Part shown: positions 17,740 to 26,143 of the stretch, piece after piece
How the letters are laid out: the number at the start of each line of letters is the position of its first letter
Position numbering within the stretch: the first letter of the stretch is position 1
Source: an uncultured Ectothiorhodospiraceae bacterium
GTDB taxonomy: Bacteria; Pseudomonadota; Gammaproteobacteria; JAABTG01
Length of the DNA: 64,000 bases
Assembly (NCBI GenBank): GCA_937867305.1
Contig: CALMKJ010000131.1
Span: 1-64,000, forward strand
Reading direction: 5' to 3'
Notes under the pieces: model-generated
The model's database searches: none
What the model saw: the letters and a program-made list of their open reading frames with translations, nothing else
What the model was told of the DNA's origin: nothing
Position numbers and translations under genes: made by a program

Positions 17740-18086
17740 CGTGACGGCTCCGGTTCGTGGTCGTAGGAGTCACCGGCGCACTCGTAGGTGTTCTCCACCC
17801 ACCAGTCGCGGACCTGGTCGGGCCACCGCACGATCCGGGTCCGACCCGGGTGCTCGTACATGAGCGCGGTCAACGCCGCGATCGCGGTGCGCCGGCCCGC
17901 AGTCAACGGCGCCGGCAACCGACCCCATTCGACCCGGTAGTGACCGTCCGCCGCCTCGTCCGCGTGGGCGACAAGGGCCGGGTCACCGCCGAACACACCA
18001 CTGGGCAGCCACCACGCCAGACGGCCGTCCAGCTCGACGACCACATAGGCGCGCCGGCTGTCAGTCGGTGACGGGGTGGGCTCCAT
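17736..18086 (-). CDS. Small protein of unknown function upstream of the methyltransferase
   Basis: The protein has 116 residues. The ATG at 18086 lies 7 nt after a class C signal. It contains VVVELDGRLAWWLPSGVFGG and a Trp-rich C-terminal half (RWPDQVRDWWVENTYE). No family recognised. It is translationally coupled to the methyltransferase gene by a GTGA overlap. Confidence 0.6.
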   Translation of the reverse strand: MEPTPSPTDSRRAYVVVELDGRLAWWLPSGVFGGDPALVAHADEAADGHYRVEWGRLPAPLTAGRRTAIAALTALMYEHPGRTRIVRWPDQVRDWWVENTYECAGDSYDHEPEPSR

Positions 18087-18093
18087 GTACACC

Positions 18094-18120
18094 CTGTGCC
18101 AGCACGACCCAGCCGGCGGC
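18094..18120 (-). promoter_or_regulatory. Class C promoter-like signal (GCCGCC-N13-TGGCACAG)
   Basis: TGGCACAG at 18094-18101 lies 7 nt before the ATG at 18086, with GCCGCC 13 nt upstream. Confidence 0.5.
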
Positions 18121-20025
18121 TCACACGTTGCGGGACGCCATCCCGGCACTGGCGAAGCAACCCAGAATGAACGCCCGCATGTCCGGGTCAGGCTTGTCGC
18201 TGCGAGACAAACCGATCAGGCCGCCTTGACGGCCCCCGAACACCGAGTCGGCACCCATCGAGAACACCTCGGTCGCACCACGGAACGACTCCGCGGTCTT
18301 GCCGTTCGTCCCGTGGTCGTACACCTTCCCGACGTAGTGATCGGGGAACTCGTCGCGGTAGCCCTTCTCCCGGGTGCCCCGGTAGATGGTCGCCAACGTG
18401 CGCCCGTCCTCCGTCGGTGACTCCTCGACTCGGCGTTTGCGCCACGAATGCGTCATCTCCGACAGGTTCGGCACCAGGTACTCCATCCGGTGACCGAACT
18501 CGTGGACCGCGACCGGGTAACGGGCGTCCCGCCGCGGCAGACCGCCACCTGACGACGACAACCGGATCTGGGACACGGTCTCGTACCCGTCGCTGTTGGC
18601 CCGGATCTTCTTCTTCCGGTAGAACGGCTCCCCGTTGTTGTACCGAGGGTCGGTGGCCAGCTCCCACCCTCGAGTGGTGCGGTCCGCTGCCGCCTCGCCC
18701 CTCGTGGACCGGTTGTAGTCGGCCAGCCTTGCCATCTCGTCGGCCGAGATGACGGACCATTCTTTGCCGACGACAGCATCCTTCGTGTCCGACTCGGACT
18801 TCCCCGGGTACCGTGCAGCCTTCTCTTCGTCGCTCATCGGCTCGTAGAACGTGACATCGTGGATGTACGTCCCGGCCCCGTAGTGGTACTGGTAGCCGCG
18901 ACGCTTCGGCTCCAAGGAGATCTCGCCGCTGTAGAACGTCCGGCCCATGAGCACCTCGGTGCCTTGGCCGCGGGTCTTCATCCGTTCCAGCTTGTGGTGC
19001 ACGTAGTGCCCGCGACGGTTGGAAGCGCCGATGTGCAGCGGGGTGGCCGCGCGGTTGTGCACGTCCAACCAGTCGGCCGGCCACAACCCGGCGGTCGACG
19101 CCATCACTTTCGCGCCCGGCTTCGACGACTTCTCGTGCAGCTTCAACTCGCCGCCCATCGGGCGCACCTCGGCCAGCACCCGCAGGTACGCGTCCGTCAT
19201 GTCTTCGAGCGCCTGCTGCGTCTTCTCGTCCCGAGCCGATTCGAGGTTCACCAGGTCCGGCGACTTGTAGTACGTCGCGCCCGGCATGCATTCGCCGTTC
19301 GCCTGCGCCCGGTCGAACGCGGCCCGCTCGTCGGCTTCCAGCTCCATGCGCCGGTCCAGCCACCACTTCTCGGTCGCCTCGGCACCCCCGTGGGCATACC
19401 CGTCAGCGACCTGGTCGGCGCGTTTCGCGACCGCGGCACCCAACGCGACAATCGCCCGGTCCTCGGTGCCGTACACCTGGGCCAGGACGTTCCGGGCGCT
19501 GCGGGACTTCGGAGACAACGACCCGTCCATGCTGCGGCGTGTGGTGAACGCCTCGTCGATCGCGGTCGCGACCCGCCGCAGGTCTTCGGCGGTCGGGTCG
19601 TCCGGCAACGTCACGTCTTCGGCGCGGACCCGGTTCGCCAACGCCTCCTCTTCGGCTTCGAGCGCAGCCCAGTACGCCTCAGACCGGGTGTCGATGTCGT
19701 TCTGCGTGAGGCCAGCCAACGCGTCCCGGTTCCACGCGGTGACCTTGATCGGGTCCAGATAGAGGTTCTCGCCGTTCTCGTCGACGGCCTTGACGTAGCG
19801 GCGGTACAACCCGGAGGGCTCGCCCACAGCCGGGAAGTCGTCCGGCACCACCTGCGCAGGTTCCGGCTCTGGTTCGACCGCGGTCGGCGGAGGTGCCGGG
19901 TCGCCCCACAAGTCGTCGATGTCGACCGGGGCGGCCGGCAGCTCGTCCAGCGTCGCCTCCGGGGCATGGAACGGCGCGAAGCGACCACCGTTGCCGTCCA
20001 GGTGAAGATCCTTGCGTCGTGCCAT
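18121..20025 (-). CDS. Tagged metalloprotease-like protein (HEFGH)
   Basis: The protein has 634 residues. The start is fixed by a class B signal 9 nt upstream. The N-terminus (RRKDLHLDGNGGRFAPFHAPE, then a VDIDDLWG segment) closely matches that of the sigma-like protein, although the rest differs. Residues 508-512 are HEFGH, a zinc-metalloprotease HExxH motif; Glu586 in ATEVFSMG could be the third ligand. About 350 residues between tag and protease are charged and helical with some resemblance to phage head-morphogenesis/toxin modules. It may act in the recipient cell or in virion-like particles; the substrate is unknown. Confidence 0.7.
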   Translation of the reverse strand: MARRKDLHLDGNGGRFAPFHAPEATLDELPAAPVDIDDLWGDPAPPPTAVEPEPEPAQVVPDDFPAVGEPSGLYRRYVKAVDENGENLYLDPIKVTAWNRDALAGLTQNDIDTRSEAYWAALEAEEEALANRVRAEDVTLPDDPTAEDLRRVATAIDEAFTTRRSMDGSLSPKSRSARNVLAQVYGTEDRAIVALGAAVAKRADQVADGYAHGGAEATEKWWLDRRMELEADERAAFDRAQANGECMPGATYYKSPDLVNLESARDEKTQQALEDMTDAYLRVLAEVRPMGGELKLHEKSSKPGAKVMASTAGLWPADWLDVHNRAATPLHIGASNRRGHYVHHKLERMKTRGQGTEVLMGRTFYSGEISLEPKRRGYQYHYGAGTYIHDVTFYEPMSDEEKAARYPGKSESDTKDAVVGKEWSVISADEMARLADYNRSTRGEAAADRTTRGWELATDPRYNNGEPFYRKKKIRANSDGYETVSQIRLSSSGGGLPRRDARYPVAVHEFGHRMEYLVPNLSEMTHSWRKRRVEESPTEDGRTLATIYRGTREKGYRDEFPDHYVGKVYDHGTNGKTAESFRGATEVFSMGADSVFGGRQGGLIGLSRSDKPDPDMRAFILGCFASAGMASRNV

Positions 20026-20034
20026 GCCCCCACG

Positions 20035-20060
20035 GTGTGCGGGGGCGCCACGGAACGCTC
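20035..20060 (-). promoter_or_regulatory. Class B promoter-like signal (GAGCGT-N12-CCGCACAC)
   Basis: CCGCACAC (20035-20042) is 9 nt before the metalloprotease ATG. Confidence 0.6.
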
Positions 20061-21192
20061 AGGCAGCGGCGAACCCCCGCTCGGTGCGAGCCATCAGGTC
20101 GGAGAACTGCTCCCGGATGCGGGCCACGTCCAACTTGGACCCCTTCGGTCGGGCCGAAGTCAGCAGCGTCCGTGCAGCCGGGATCGCCACGTCGGGCTTG
20201 CCGCACTCCGCGACCACCGCGACCACCTCGATCGCCTTCTCCCACGTCCGGGCGTCCCCACGGAACCGGGTCAGGGCCTCCACGGACGCGAGCATCGCGA
20301 ACACCCGGTCGGGGCGCTCGATGCGCCAGTTCACGCAGTGGGGGTCGGCGAGCACCGCTTCCGGGTCGGCCAGGTCGGACACGGCCAGCCACGCGAAGAA
20401 CTCCTTGGCGGCACCTTCCCCGACGAGACCCTTCACCACGAGCGCCGCCACTTCCTCGTCGTCGGCGGGAACCTCCGACAGCACCGAGATCACGTTCGTC
20501 CAGGCACGCGGCGACGGCCACGCCCGACCGGCGATCGTCGGGTCGGTCGGCACCTCGGGGGCCAGCAGGTCGGGGCGGTGACGCAGGAACCCGGTCACCC
20601 AACCGCCCGCACGAGCCTTGTCGACCATCGTTCCGGCCTGAACCATGTCGTCGAACGACGTGGTGTCGGTGTGGGCGAACCCGGTCGTCACGTGGGTCAG
20701 CCACTCGTCGGCGTCGAAGCGCCACTCGATGTGCCCGAGCCGGTTCGCGATCGGGGCGGGCAGGTCCCACCCGTCCACCGCGGTCTCGGGCGGGTTCGCG
20801 ATCGCGAGCATCCGGACACCGTCCGCCAACGGCAGGTCGCCGGCGAACCGCTCCTGCAGCACCCGCAGCATCGCCTTCATGGTCGACGGGGCGGTCGTGG
20901 TGAGCTCGTCGAAGATGAGCAGCGCCTTGTCGGCTTCGTTCGCTTGCCGCGCCCACGCCGGGGGCGCGTACGTGACACCACCGTCGGTCTCCATCGGTAG
21001 GCCCAGGTAGTCCGACGACTCACGGATTGACCCGATGATCGTGTTCGTCCAGTACCCGGACTTGCGTCCGGCTGCCTCGATCTTGGCCGACTTCGCCTGA
21101 CCGGGCTCACCCCACACGACAGCGGGAACGTTGCCCTTCACGAACGCGGCAATGGTGCGCATCGTGGGGCTGGTGACCTTGTTGACCGACAC
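20059..21192 (-). CDS. MoxR-type AAA+ ATPase
   Basis: The protein has 377 residues; GTG start with AAGGAG upstream. Walker A is GEPGQAKS (28-35) and Walker B LLIFDE (91-96). The segment FAGDLPLADGVRMLAIANPPE and the lid-like C-terminal helices fit the MoxR/RavA group. MoxR ATPases act as chaperones with VWA-domain partners, and such a partner is encoded upstream at 22563-25187. The pair may remodel or insert metal into a target on the element. The gene has a leadered class B promoter. Confidence 0.87.
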   Translation of the reverse strand: MSVNKVTSPTMRTIAAFVKGNVPAVVWGEPGQAKSAKIEAAGRKSGYWTNTIIGSIRESSDYLGLPMETDGGVTYAPPAWARQANEADKALLIFDELTTTAPSTMKAMLRVLQERFAGDLPLADGVRMLAIANPPETAVDGWDLPAPIANRLGHIEWRFDADEWLTHVTTGFAHTDTTSFDDMVQAGTMVDKARAGGWVTGFLRHRPDLLAPEVPTDPTIAGRAWPSPRAWTNVISVLSEVPADDEEVAALVVKGLVGEGAAKEFFAWLAVSDLADPEAVLADPHCVNWRIERPDRVFAMLASVEALTRFRGDARTWEKAIEVVAVVAECGKPDVAIPAARTLLTSARPKGSKLDVARIREQFSDLMARTERGFAAA

Positions 21193-21238
21193 GGGGTGCT
21201 CCTTGAAGTGGTTGCGTCAGGTTGTTGACACCCTGTTT

Positions 21239-21265
21239 GTGTGCGGGGATGCGGCGTGCGTGCAC
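21239..21265 (-). promoter_or_regulatory. Class B signal with a leader (GTGCAC-N13-CCGCACAC)
   Basis: It lies 46 nt ahead of the MoxR start, which has its own ribosome-binding site. This copy shows the signal does not need to touch the start codon, which favours a promoter over a translation signal. Confidence 0.55.
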
Positions 21266-21347
21266 CCGCACGGCGAGTTCTCGCGTCGACGCCCGTCACT
21301 CCCGACAGGACACGGGACGCCCCGATAGCGGCCTACTCTCCTGGCGC

Positions 21348-21436
21348 GCAGACACCGTTGACACCGGTGTCCCTCTTCGGCCTCGCTCCGGGTCGCGCCG
21401 GTCGAAATCCAAAGCCGAAGACAAGAAAGGAGGTGG
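21348..21436 (+). promoter_or_regulatory. Leader with palindromes before a small peptide gene
   Basis: The stretch holds a 12-bp perfect palindrome (GACACCGGTGTC) and a TCTTCGGC/GCCGAAGA inverted repeat about 35 nt apart, just ahead of a consensus ribosome-binding site. It may be an operator or a folded leader. No clear promoter box is seen. Confidence 0.3.
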
Positions 21437-21441
21437 CACCC

Positions 21442-21549
21442 ATGAAGAAGTACAAGCGCCCTGACGACGAGAAGAAGGGCTTGTCGACCTGGACGATCTT
21501 GGTCTTTCACGTAGTCAAGATCCTTGTTCTCCTCGACGGAGAATGGTGA
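21442..21549 (+). CDS. Small hydrophobic peptide, 35 residues
   Basis: The ATG follows a consensus AAGGAGGT with 7-nt spacing. The peptide has a charged N-terminus (MKKYKRPDDEKKG) and a hydrophobic stretch (TWTILVFHVVKILVLL) ending DGEW. It stands alone between oppositely oriented genes and is followed by a strong terminator. That arrangement fits a single-pass membrane peptide such as a type I toxin or a small regulatory peptide; the function is not known. Confidence 0.6.
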   Translation: MKKYKRPDDEKKGLSTWTILVFHVVKILVLLDGEW

Positions 21550-21557
21550 CCCACCGG

Positions 21558-21604
21558 CAGGCGGCTCGTTGGACGTATCCGACGAGCCGCCTGCTCCTGT
21601 TTAC
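21558..21604 (+). terminator. Rho-independent terminator after the small peptide gene
   Basis: A perfect 13-bp stem (GCAGGCGGCTCGT) with a 12-nt loop is followed by TCCTGTTTA. The stem starts 9 nt after the peptide stop codon. Confidence 0.8.
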
Positions 21605-21635
21605 CCCTGCCCAGCGGCGAGTGGGAGCCGCAGCG

Positions 21636-22103
21636 TCACCTGGCGTTCAACCAGGCGGTCAACGCGTCCTCGTCGTCGACGACGGTGCGGAGCTGCTTCG
21701 GCCAATGGGTGCCGACCCGGATCAGTGACTCGGCCGGATACACCCCGGTCGCGACCGTCGGGTACGAGACGATCATCCGGCCGGCCGCGTGGTCCACGCC
21801 GGCTTCCCACAGCCCGCGGGTGTCCCGTTCGCCGTACTGCGCCGGCCCGTACACCCACCCCTCGAAGTACACGCGGACCTGACCGTCGTCGGTCGGGTAG
21901 CCCACGACAGCGGACCGCGGCGCGAACCTGCCGGAAGAACCAGGGGCAGGCACGTACACCGCCACCTCGCATGCGTTAGGCACGTACTCGAACCGGTCCG
22001 GGTACGACGGGCCGGCACCACACACACCGCATTCGGGCCACCCGAGCCGTGTGAGCTCGGTGGTGTCGTGGGCCGGGTCGCGCCAGCAGGTCCAGGTGGT
22101 CAC
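21636..22103 (-). CDS. Small zinc-ribbon-like protein, unknown function
   Basis: The protein has 155 residues; GTG start with GGAGACACC before it and overlapping the upstream stop. The N-terminus (TCW...H...ECGVCG) could bind zinc. The rest is beta-rich with no family recognised. It is the last of a four-gene overlapping run that begins with the VWA protein. Confidence 0.55.
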   Translation of the reverse strand: MTTWTCWRDPAHDTTELTRLGWPECGVCGAGPSYPDRFEYVPNACEVAVYVPAPGSSGRFAPRSAVVGYPTDDGQVRVYFEGWVYGPAQYGERDTRGLWEAGVDHAAGRMIVSYPTVATGVYPAESLIRVGTHWPKQLRTVVDDEDALTAWLNAR

Positions 22104-22309
22104 GGTGTCTCCTTGGTCGGGTTGTTGTCGAGCTCGAACGCGTCGGTGAAGAAGTCGGCCAGCGTGTCGACGGAGTGCTCCCGCAGCAGGTCGACCATCT
22201 TGCGGCCCTCCGTCTGCGACACCGACCCGAGCAGGCGCCCTTCGGACAGGATCGCGAACCGGGTTGCGCCGTCAGGTTCCACCGCTGTGGGTGTGTCGAG
22301 GTTCGTCAC
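22100..22309 (-). CDS. Small protein, 69 residues, unknown function
   Basis: GTG start in a GTGA overlap with the preceding gene; GGAGACACC upstream. The sequence (RFAILSEGRLLGSVSQ..., LREHSVDTLADFF) is alpha/beta with no recognised family. Reality is supported by the overlaps on both sides. Confidence 0.5.
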   Translation of the reverse strand: MTNLDTPTAVEPDGATRFAILSEGRLLGSVSQTEGRKMVDLLREHSVDTLADFFTDAFELDNNPTKETP

Positions 22310-22566
22310 GGTGTCTCCTGTTGGTTCGGTGTGCGGGTGAGGACGTCGAAGTGCTCTGTCAGCTCGGCGGCGTCGGCCGGGTTGCCGGGGAAGAAGTATC
22401 CGATCGCGTGGAGGGCGGCTCCGCACCGCAGGCAGTACGCCGAGTCGGGTTCCGGGCGTGCATCCGGGTTGGCGGCGCTGACGTCGAAGGTGCCGACGAC
22501 GACAGCCGGAACCGGTTCGGTGTGGACGTTGGACCGGCAGACACGAACCGGGGGCGGGGCGTTCAC
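22306..22566 (-). CDS. Small CxxC protein, 86 residues
   Basis: GTG start in a GTGA overlap with the VWA gene. YCLRCGAALH may be half of a zinc site. Function unknown; translationally coupled to its neighbours. Confidence 0.5.
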   Translation of the reverse strand: MNAPPPVRVCRSNVHTEPVPAVVVGTFDVSAANPDARPEPDSAYCLRCGAALHAIGYFFPGNPADAAELTEHFDVLTRTPNQQETP

Positions 22567-25187
22567 TGGTCACCCGGTTCGACGACGACACCCTTGATGA
22601 ACGGCGGCAGCTTGTCCACGAGTCCCTCGGCAGCCTCCACACCGCCACTGCTCTGCGGGACGATCGCGGCGACCACCGGGACGGTCGGGCGCTCGTTGGG
22701 CCACGGGGTGTACCCGTCGGTGATCACGACGATCACCGTGGGGCGTTCCCGCATCTGGCATCCGGCCTCGATGCCGACCCGCATGTCGGTGCCGCCGCGT
22801 CCGGCGACCTTCTCGATGCTCTTGCGGTCCTTGTACGGCACGACCTGGTGGGCACCAGCGTCGACGTCCATGACGAGCAGGTCGTCACCGCGGACCCCGA
22901 CCTGCTTCGCGATCGTCTCGATCTCGCGGCCCGCTGCGGCGATGTCGTCGGCGTTCATCGACCCGGACGTGTCCCGGACGACCAGGACACGCGGGACCGG
23001 CTGAACGTAACCGGGGACGACGAGCCGCTTGCGGCCCGTCGCCGTCTGGATCGTGGCGGCGTGGTGGCGGCGTGAACGACGGGCACGGTCGGTGTCGTAG
23101 GACCCCAGCTTGGATCCCAACGCCCGCTTCACGTGCGACCGGAGAACCTGCTGCCACGGCGTCTTTGACGGGGCGAGGTGCCGGTCGGCGGTCTCGACGA
23201 GCCCTCCCGGAACCGTTCCGCGGCCCTTGGCCACGTAGTCACGGATCGCGGCAGCGGTCGCGACGTTGATGTTCCCTTTCTCGATCTCGCTCGCGGCGGG
23301 TGCGGTGCCGCCGAGGTCGTCGGAAGGGTCCAGCTCGCACGGGGCTGCTTCGCCGCCGGAACCGGAACCGCAGCCCTTGAACTCGGGCTGGTTGCCCTGG
23401 CACGTGCACTCCCCGCCCTGGCTGCCACCGGCGCCCTGCTGGTCACCCTGCGCACCGCCGCTCTGCGACTGCGAACCGGACTGGTCGCCCTGGTCGCCTT
23501 CGGTCTCCGGCTGACCGCTGTCCTGACCGGCGTCGGTCTGGTTCCCCTGGTTCTGGTCCCCGTGCTGGGGGCAGTCCGGGTTCGTGCTCGGCTGCGACTG
23601 CTGCTGGTTCTGCGTGTTCTTCTGCTGAGCCTGCTGCAACTCCATGATCTTGCGGAAGTAGTGCATCGGCGTCTGGTAGTCCTCGCAACCCAGCGACTCG
23701 GGCAGGACACCGAACGCCGCGACCTCCGAACACCCGGCGTCCCGCAGGTCGTCGTTGATGGCTGCATCACAGTTGTGGACGAGGAATCCGTGCGTGATGT
23801 AGGTGTGCGAGTCGGTCTCCATGTTGAACACGGGTCCGACGAAACCGCGTCGCGACACGCTCTTGACCGGGTACCACACACCGTCGTCGTCAGACTTCCA
23901 ACGGTGAGAGCATGAGGTGACGACCCGACCGTTCAGGGTGCGTTCCGTCTTGGCGCACCCGTCAGGGTTCCACTCGACGCCGTACAGACGGCCACTCGGC
24001 AACGACCGACCGCGCACGATGCGCCCCTCCCGCTGACGCATCATGAACGTGCTACCCCCGATGCCGTCCTGAGCCAGCAGTAGTACGAGGTCGTGCATGA
24101 GCGACTTGGACGCGGTGCCGACCTTGACAGCGGTCGTGGAGGAATCCTTGCGCTTATGGGTGTGCCCGTCGCCGTCGACCAGACCCTGAATGAACGCCGC
24201 CCGAATGTCCCGGTCGTAGTGGTGGAGGATCACGTCGGGAATGTGCTTCTCGTGCGCTCGAGGTCCGCAGTGCTCCTTCAACCAGCGCCCGAACACGACG
24301 TTCCCGAGGGTGACCTCGGCCGACCCACAGTCCTTGCTGTACGTACGTGAAGCGGACATGTTGATGCTGGCGGCGATCTTCTCGACCCGGTCCATGATCT
24401 CGTCCTCGTGGGAGCCGAGAGAGAACCTCACGGCTGGTGACGACGAACCCTCGGCAACGTACAGCCCGATGAGCCACGCCGTGTCCGGGTTCAGCGGGAC
24501 GCTCTTGACCGCTCGGTTTCCGAAAGTGTGGCGTCCCAGGGAGTCGGTGCCCTGCTGGACATACCCGGACAGGTCGATGCATGTGTCGGCTCGCTTCTCG
24601 CTCAACCGCGGGACGCACAGGTAGTCGCCTTCGCGAACGTCCTCAGCCAGTACCCATTGAGCCTCGTTGAGGACGATGGGGTGCAGACCCTTCTTGTGGC
24701 GCCGCCGCCGGACGAAGAAGGGGTGCTCGGTCGTCGCCTCGATGTGACCGCCGGTGGATTCGATCCGGACAAGCTCGCCGTCGTAGTCGCGGACCATCGT
24801 GGCGACAGACTCGATGGGAGTGTTCCCGGGGAGCAGGGTTCCTGCCGGGAAACAAGCCGCGTTCCAAGCCTTGTGGTGTTGGGGGGTGACCGCCAGGTCC
24901 CGGGCGGTGCGGGCGTGCTCCTGGAACAGGTGCGACGCCTCATGCAGCAGCGCCTCCGCGCAGAACCGGGGGCCTTTCGGTGCCATCGCGTCGAAGTCGA
25001 TGTACAGCCGGAACCGGTCGTCGACCGCGAACGTGCGCAGGCCGGGAGCGGACACGATCCGCAACGAGAACAGGATGCGCGACAGGTACGGCATGATCGC
25101 CAACGCGTCGGCACGCCACGCCTGCACCAGCAGAGCCTGCTCGTCGGACAGGTCGGCGGTGAGGCGGTCGCGGGTGCTCGTGGTCAT
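22563..25187 (-). CDS. Metallopeptidase-like / VWA domain protein interrupted by an intein
   Basis: The precursor has 874 residues; the ATG is set by a class B signal 9 nt upstream. Residues 82-91 (HEASHLFQEH) and the WNAA/CDAAIND segment are the conserved core of the DUF2201-type putative metallopeptidase domain. A Gln/Gly-rich linker with clustered Cys follows, then a VWA domain with MIDAS motif DTSGS and TDG. Residues 112-472 are an intein; the mature protein is about 513 residues. Proteins of this form work with MoxR ATPases, and one is encoded next door. The complex probably matures or disassembles a partner; which one is unknown. Confidence 0.87.
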   Translation of the reverse strand: MTTSTRDRLTADLSDEQALLVQAWRADALAIMPYLSRILFSLRIVSAPGLRTFAVDDRFRLYIDFDAMAPKGPRFCAEALLHEASHLFQEHARTARDLAVTPQHHKAWNAACFPAGTLLPGNTPIESVATMVRDYDGELVRIESTGGHIEATTEHPFFVRRRRHKKGLHPIVLNEAQWVLAEDVREGDYLCVPRLSEKRADTCIDLSGYVQQGTDSLGRHTFGNRAVKSVPLNPDTAWLIGLYVAEGSSSPAVRFSLGSHEDEIMDRVEKIAASINMSASRTYSKDCGSAEVTLGNVVFGRWLKEHCGPRAHEKHIPDVILHHYDRDIRAAFIQGLVDGDGHTHKRKDSSTTAVKVGTASKSLMHDLVLLLAQDGIGGSTFMMRQREGRIVRGRSLPSGRLYGVEWNPDGCAKTERTLNGRVVTSCSHRWKSDDDGVWYPVKSVSRRGFVGPVFNMETDSHTYITHGFLVHNCDAAINDDLRDAGCSEVAAFGVLPESLGCEDYQTPMHYFRKIMELQQAQQKNTQNQQQSQPSTNPDCPQHGDQNQGNQTDAGQDSGQPETEGDQGDQSGSQSQSGGAQGDQQGAGGSQGGECTCQGNQPEFKGCGSGSGGEAAPCELDPSDDLGGTAPAASEIEKGNINVATAAAIRDYVAKGRGTVPGGLVETADRHLAPSKTPWQQVLRSHVKRALGSKLGSYDTDRARRSRRHHAATIQTATGRKRLVVPGYVQPVPRVLVVRDTSGSMNADDIAAAGREIETIAKQVGVRGDDLLVMDVDAGAHQVVPYKDRKSIEKVAGRGGTDMRVGIEAGCQMRERPTVIVVITDGYTPWPNERPTVPVVAAIVPQSSGGVEAAEGLVDKLPPFIKGVVVEPGDQ
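23772..24854 (-). mobile_element. Intein with LAGLIDADG homing endonuclease
   Basis: 361 residues, starting CFPAGT and ending LVHN with Cys as the first downstream residue. TTEHPFF is the block B Thr/His motif. LIGLYVAEG and FIQGLVDGDG are the two dodecapeptide motifs of a LAGLIDADG endonuclease, so both splicing and homing functions look intact. It sits inside the conserved WNAA/CDAAIND motif, a typical choice of an invariant site. Confidence 0.9.
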
Positions 25188-25190
25188 GGC

Positions 25191-25676
25191 CTACTTGTGT
25201 GCGGGGCGGGGTGTCCCGTGCACCATCGCACCGGGCACCGACACGAGACCGGGGTCGACGACGAACACCCGGCACGGCCGGTCGGCCAACCGGTCCGCGG
25301 TGACCCGGTGGGTGCCGTCCAAGGCCGCGTACCCGTCCCGGTGCGGTGTCACGACCGGGTGGCCCTGCCCGAACCAGCCGTCCGGGTCCACCAAGGTGCC
25401 CCGGTCCTGCACGTACGCATTCACGTAGGCGAGGTTGACGAGACCTTGGACGGTGTACCGGACCTGGTTCGGGTCCACGTCGACCAGGTCGTCCTCGTCG
25501 AACACGGTGACCGAGGCGATGCGACGTGCGAGCACCAGCCCGATGCCGATCGTGCGGGTCCACCCGTAGTCGGTCACCGGCCGCATCCATACCGGGTCGT
25601 CGTCCAACGCGTCGTTCCACACCGGCAACGTCTTCACGTACGCCGCCAGCTCGGCCGGACCCTGCGGCGACGTCAC
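25191..25676 (-). CDS. ParB/Srx-like fold small protein
   Basis: The protein has 161 residues with a GTG start overlapping the upstream stop. The C-terminal half contains YAALDGTHRVTADRLADRP followed by CRVFVVD, which resembles the D-G-x-H-R core of ParB/sulfiredoxin-like domains that bind or cleave nucleotides or DNA. The N-terminal half is unassigned. It is coupled to the Cys/His protein upstream and lies just after the helicase. Confidence 0.55.
   Translation of the reverse strand: MTSPQGPAELAAYVKTLPVWNDALDDDPVWMRPVTDYGWTRTIGIGLVLARRIASVTVFDEDDLVDVDPNQVRYTVQGLVNLAYVNAYVQDRGTLVDPDGWFGQGHPVVTPHRDGYAALDGTHRVTADRLADRPCRVFVVDPGLVSVPGAMVHGTPRPAHK
25197..25223 (-). promoter_or_regulatory. Class B promoter-like signal (GTGCAC-N13-CCGCACAC)
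   Basis: CCGCACAC (25197-25204) is 9 nt before the VWA protein ATG; it overlaps the end of the ParB-like gene. Confidence 0.65.
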
Positions 25677-26143
25677 GACCGGACCCTGATCAGGACATCC
25701 ATCGGGGTGGCCCCGGCAGCCAACGCGGCCTGGATCACCGAGACCCGGACGTTGCCCCATCTCCGGGTCGCCTTGTCGGCGAACGACCCCGGTGCCGAAG
25801 CAACCGGGATGCCGTAGTAGTCGCTGGCCTGCTCGTACCCGGGCGTGCATTCGACAAGGACCCGCCCCGTGACCGGGTGGTCGTGTTCGACCCAGGCGTG
25901 GAACGACGGGCCGGACGCGCCCCGACGCCGGCACACGCCTTCGACGTACGTTCCCCCGGTTCGCCGGGCCAGGTTCCAGGCGTGGGTCCAGCAGTCGCTC
26001 TCACCGTCGGCGGCGACCGGGTCCTGCACGTCAAGACGCTTCGCTGCCGGGGCGGGCCGGCCGGACCGGCGCACCAGCATCAGGTACACCCGTTCGACTT
26101 CGGTGACCCCGGTCAACGGTGCCGGTGGGCGGGCGACCATCAT
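25673..26143 (-). CDS. Cys/His small protein, possible papain-like fold
   Basis: The protein has 156 residues with an ATGA overlap to the helicase gene. SDCWTHAWNLARR, then FHAWVEHD and LVECTPGYEQ, give a Cys...His...Glu order that resembles transglutaminase/papain-like small proteins. No family is certain. It is part of the helicase operon. Confidence 0.5.
   Translation of the reverse strand: MMVARPPAPLTGVTEVERVYLMLVRRSGRPAPAAKRLDVQDPVAADGESDCWTHAWNLARRTGGTYVEGVCRRRGASGPSFHAWVEHDHPVTGRVLVECTPGYEQASDYYGIPVASAPGSFADKATRRWGNVRVSVIQAALAAGATPMDVLIRVRS

Noticed and set aside
18859-21000. 713-codon open frame on the plus strand
   Set aside because: Opposite the metalloprotease and MoxR genes, both with clear motifs.
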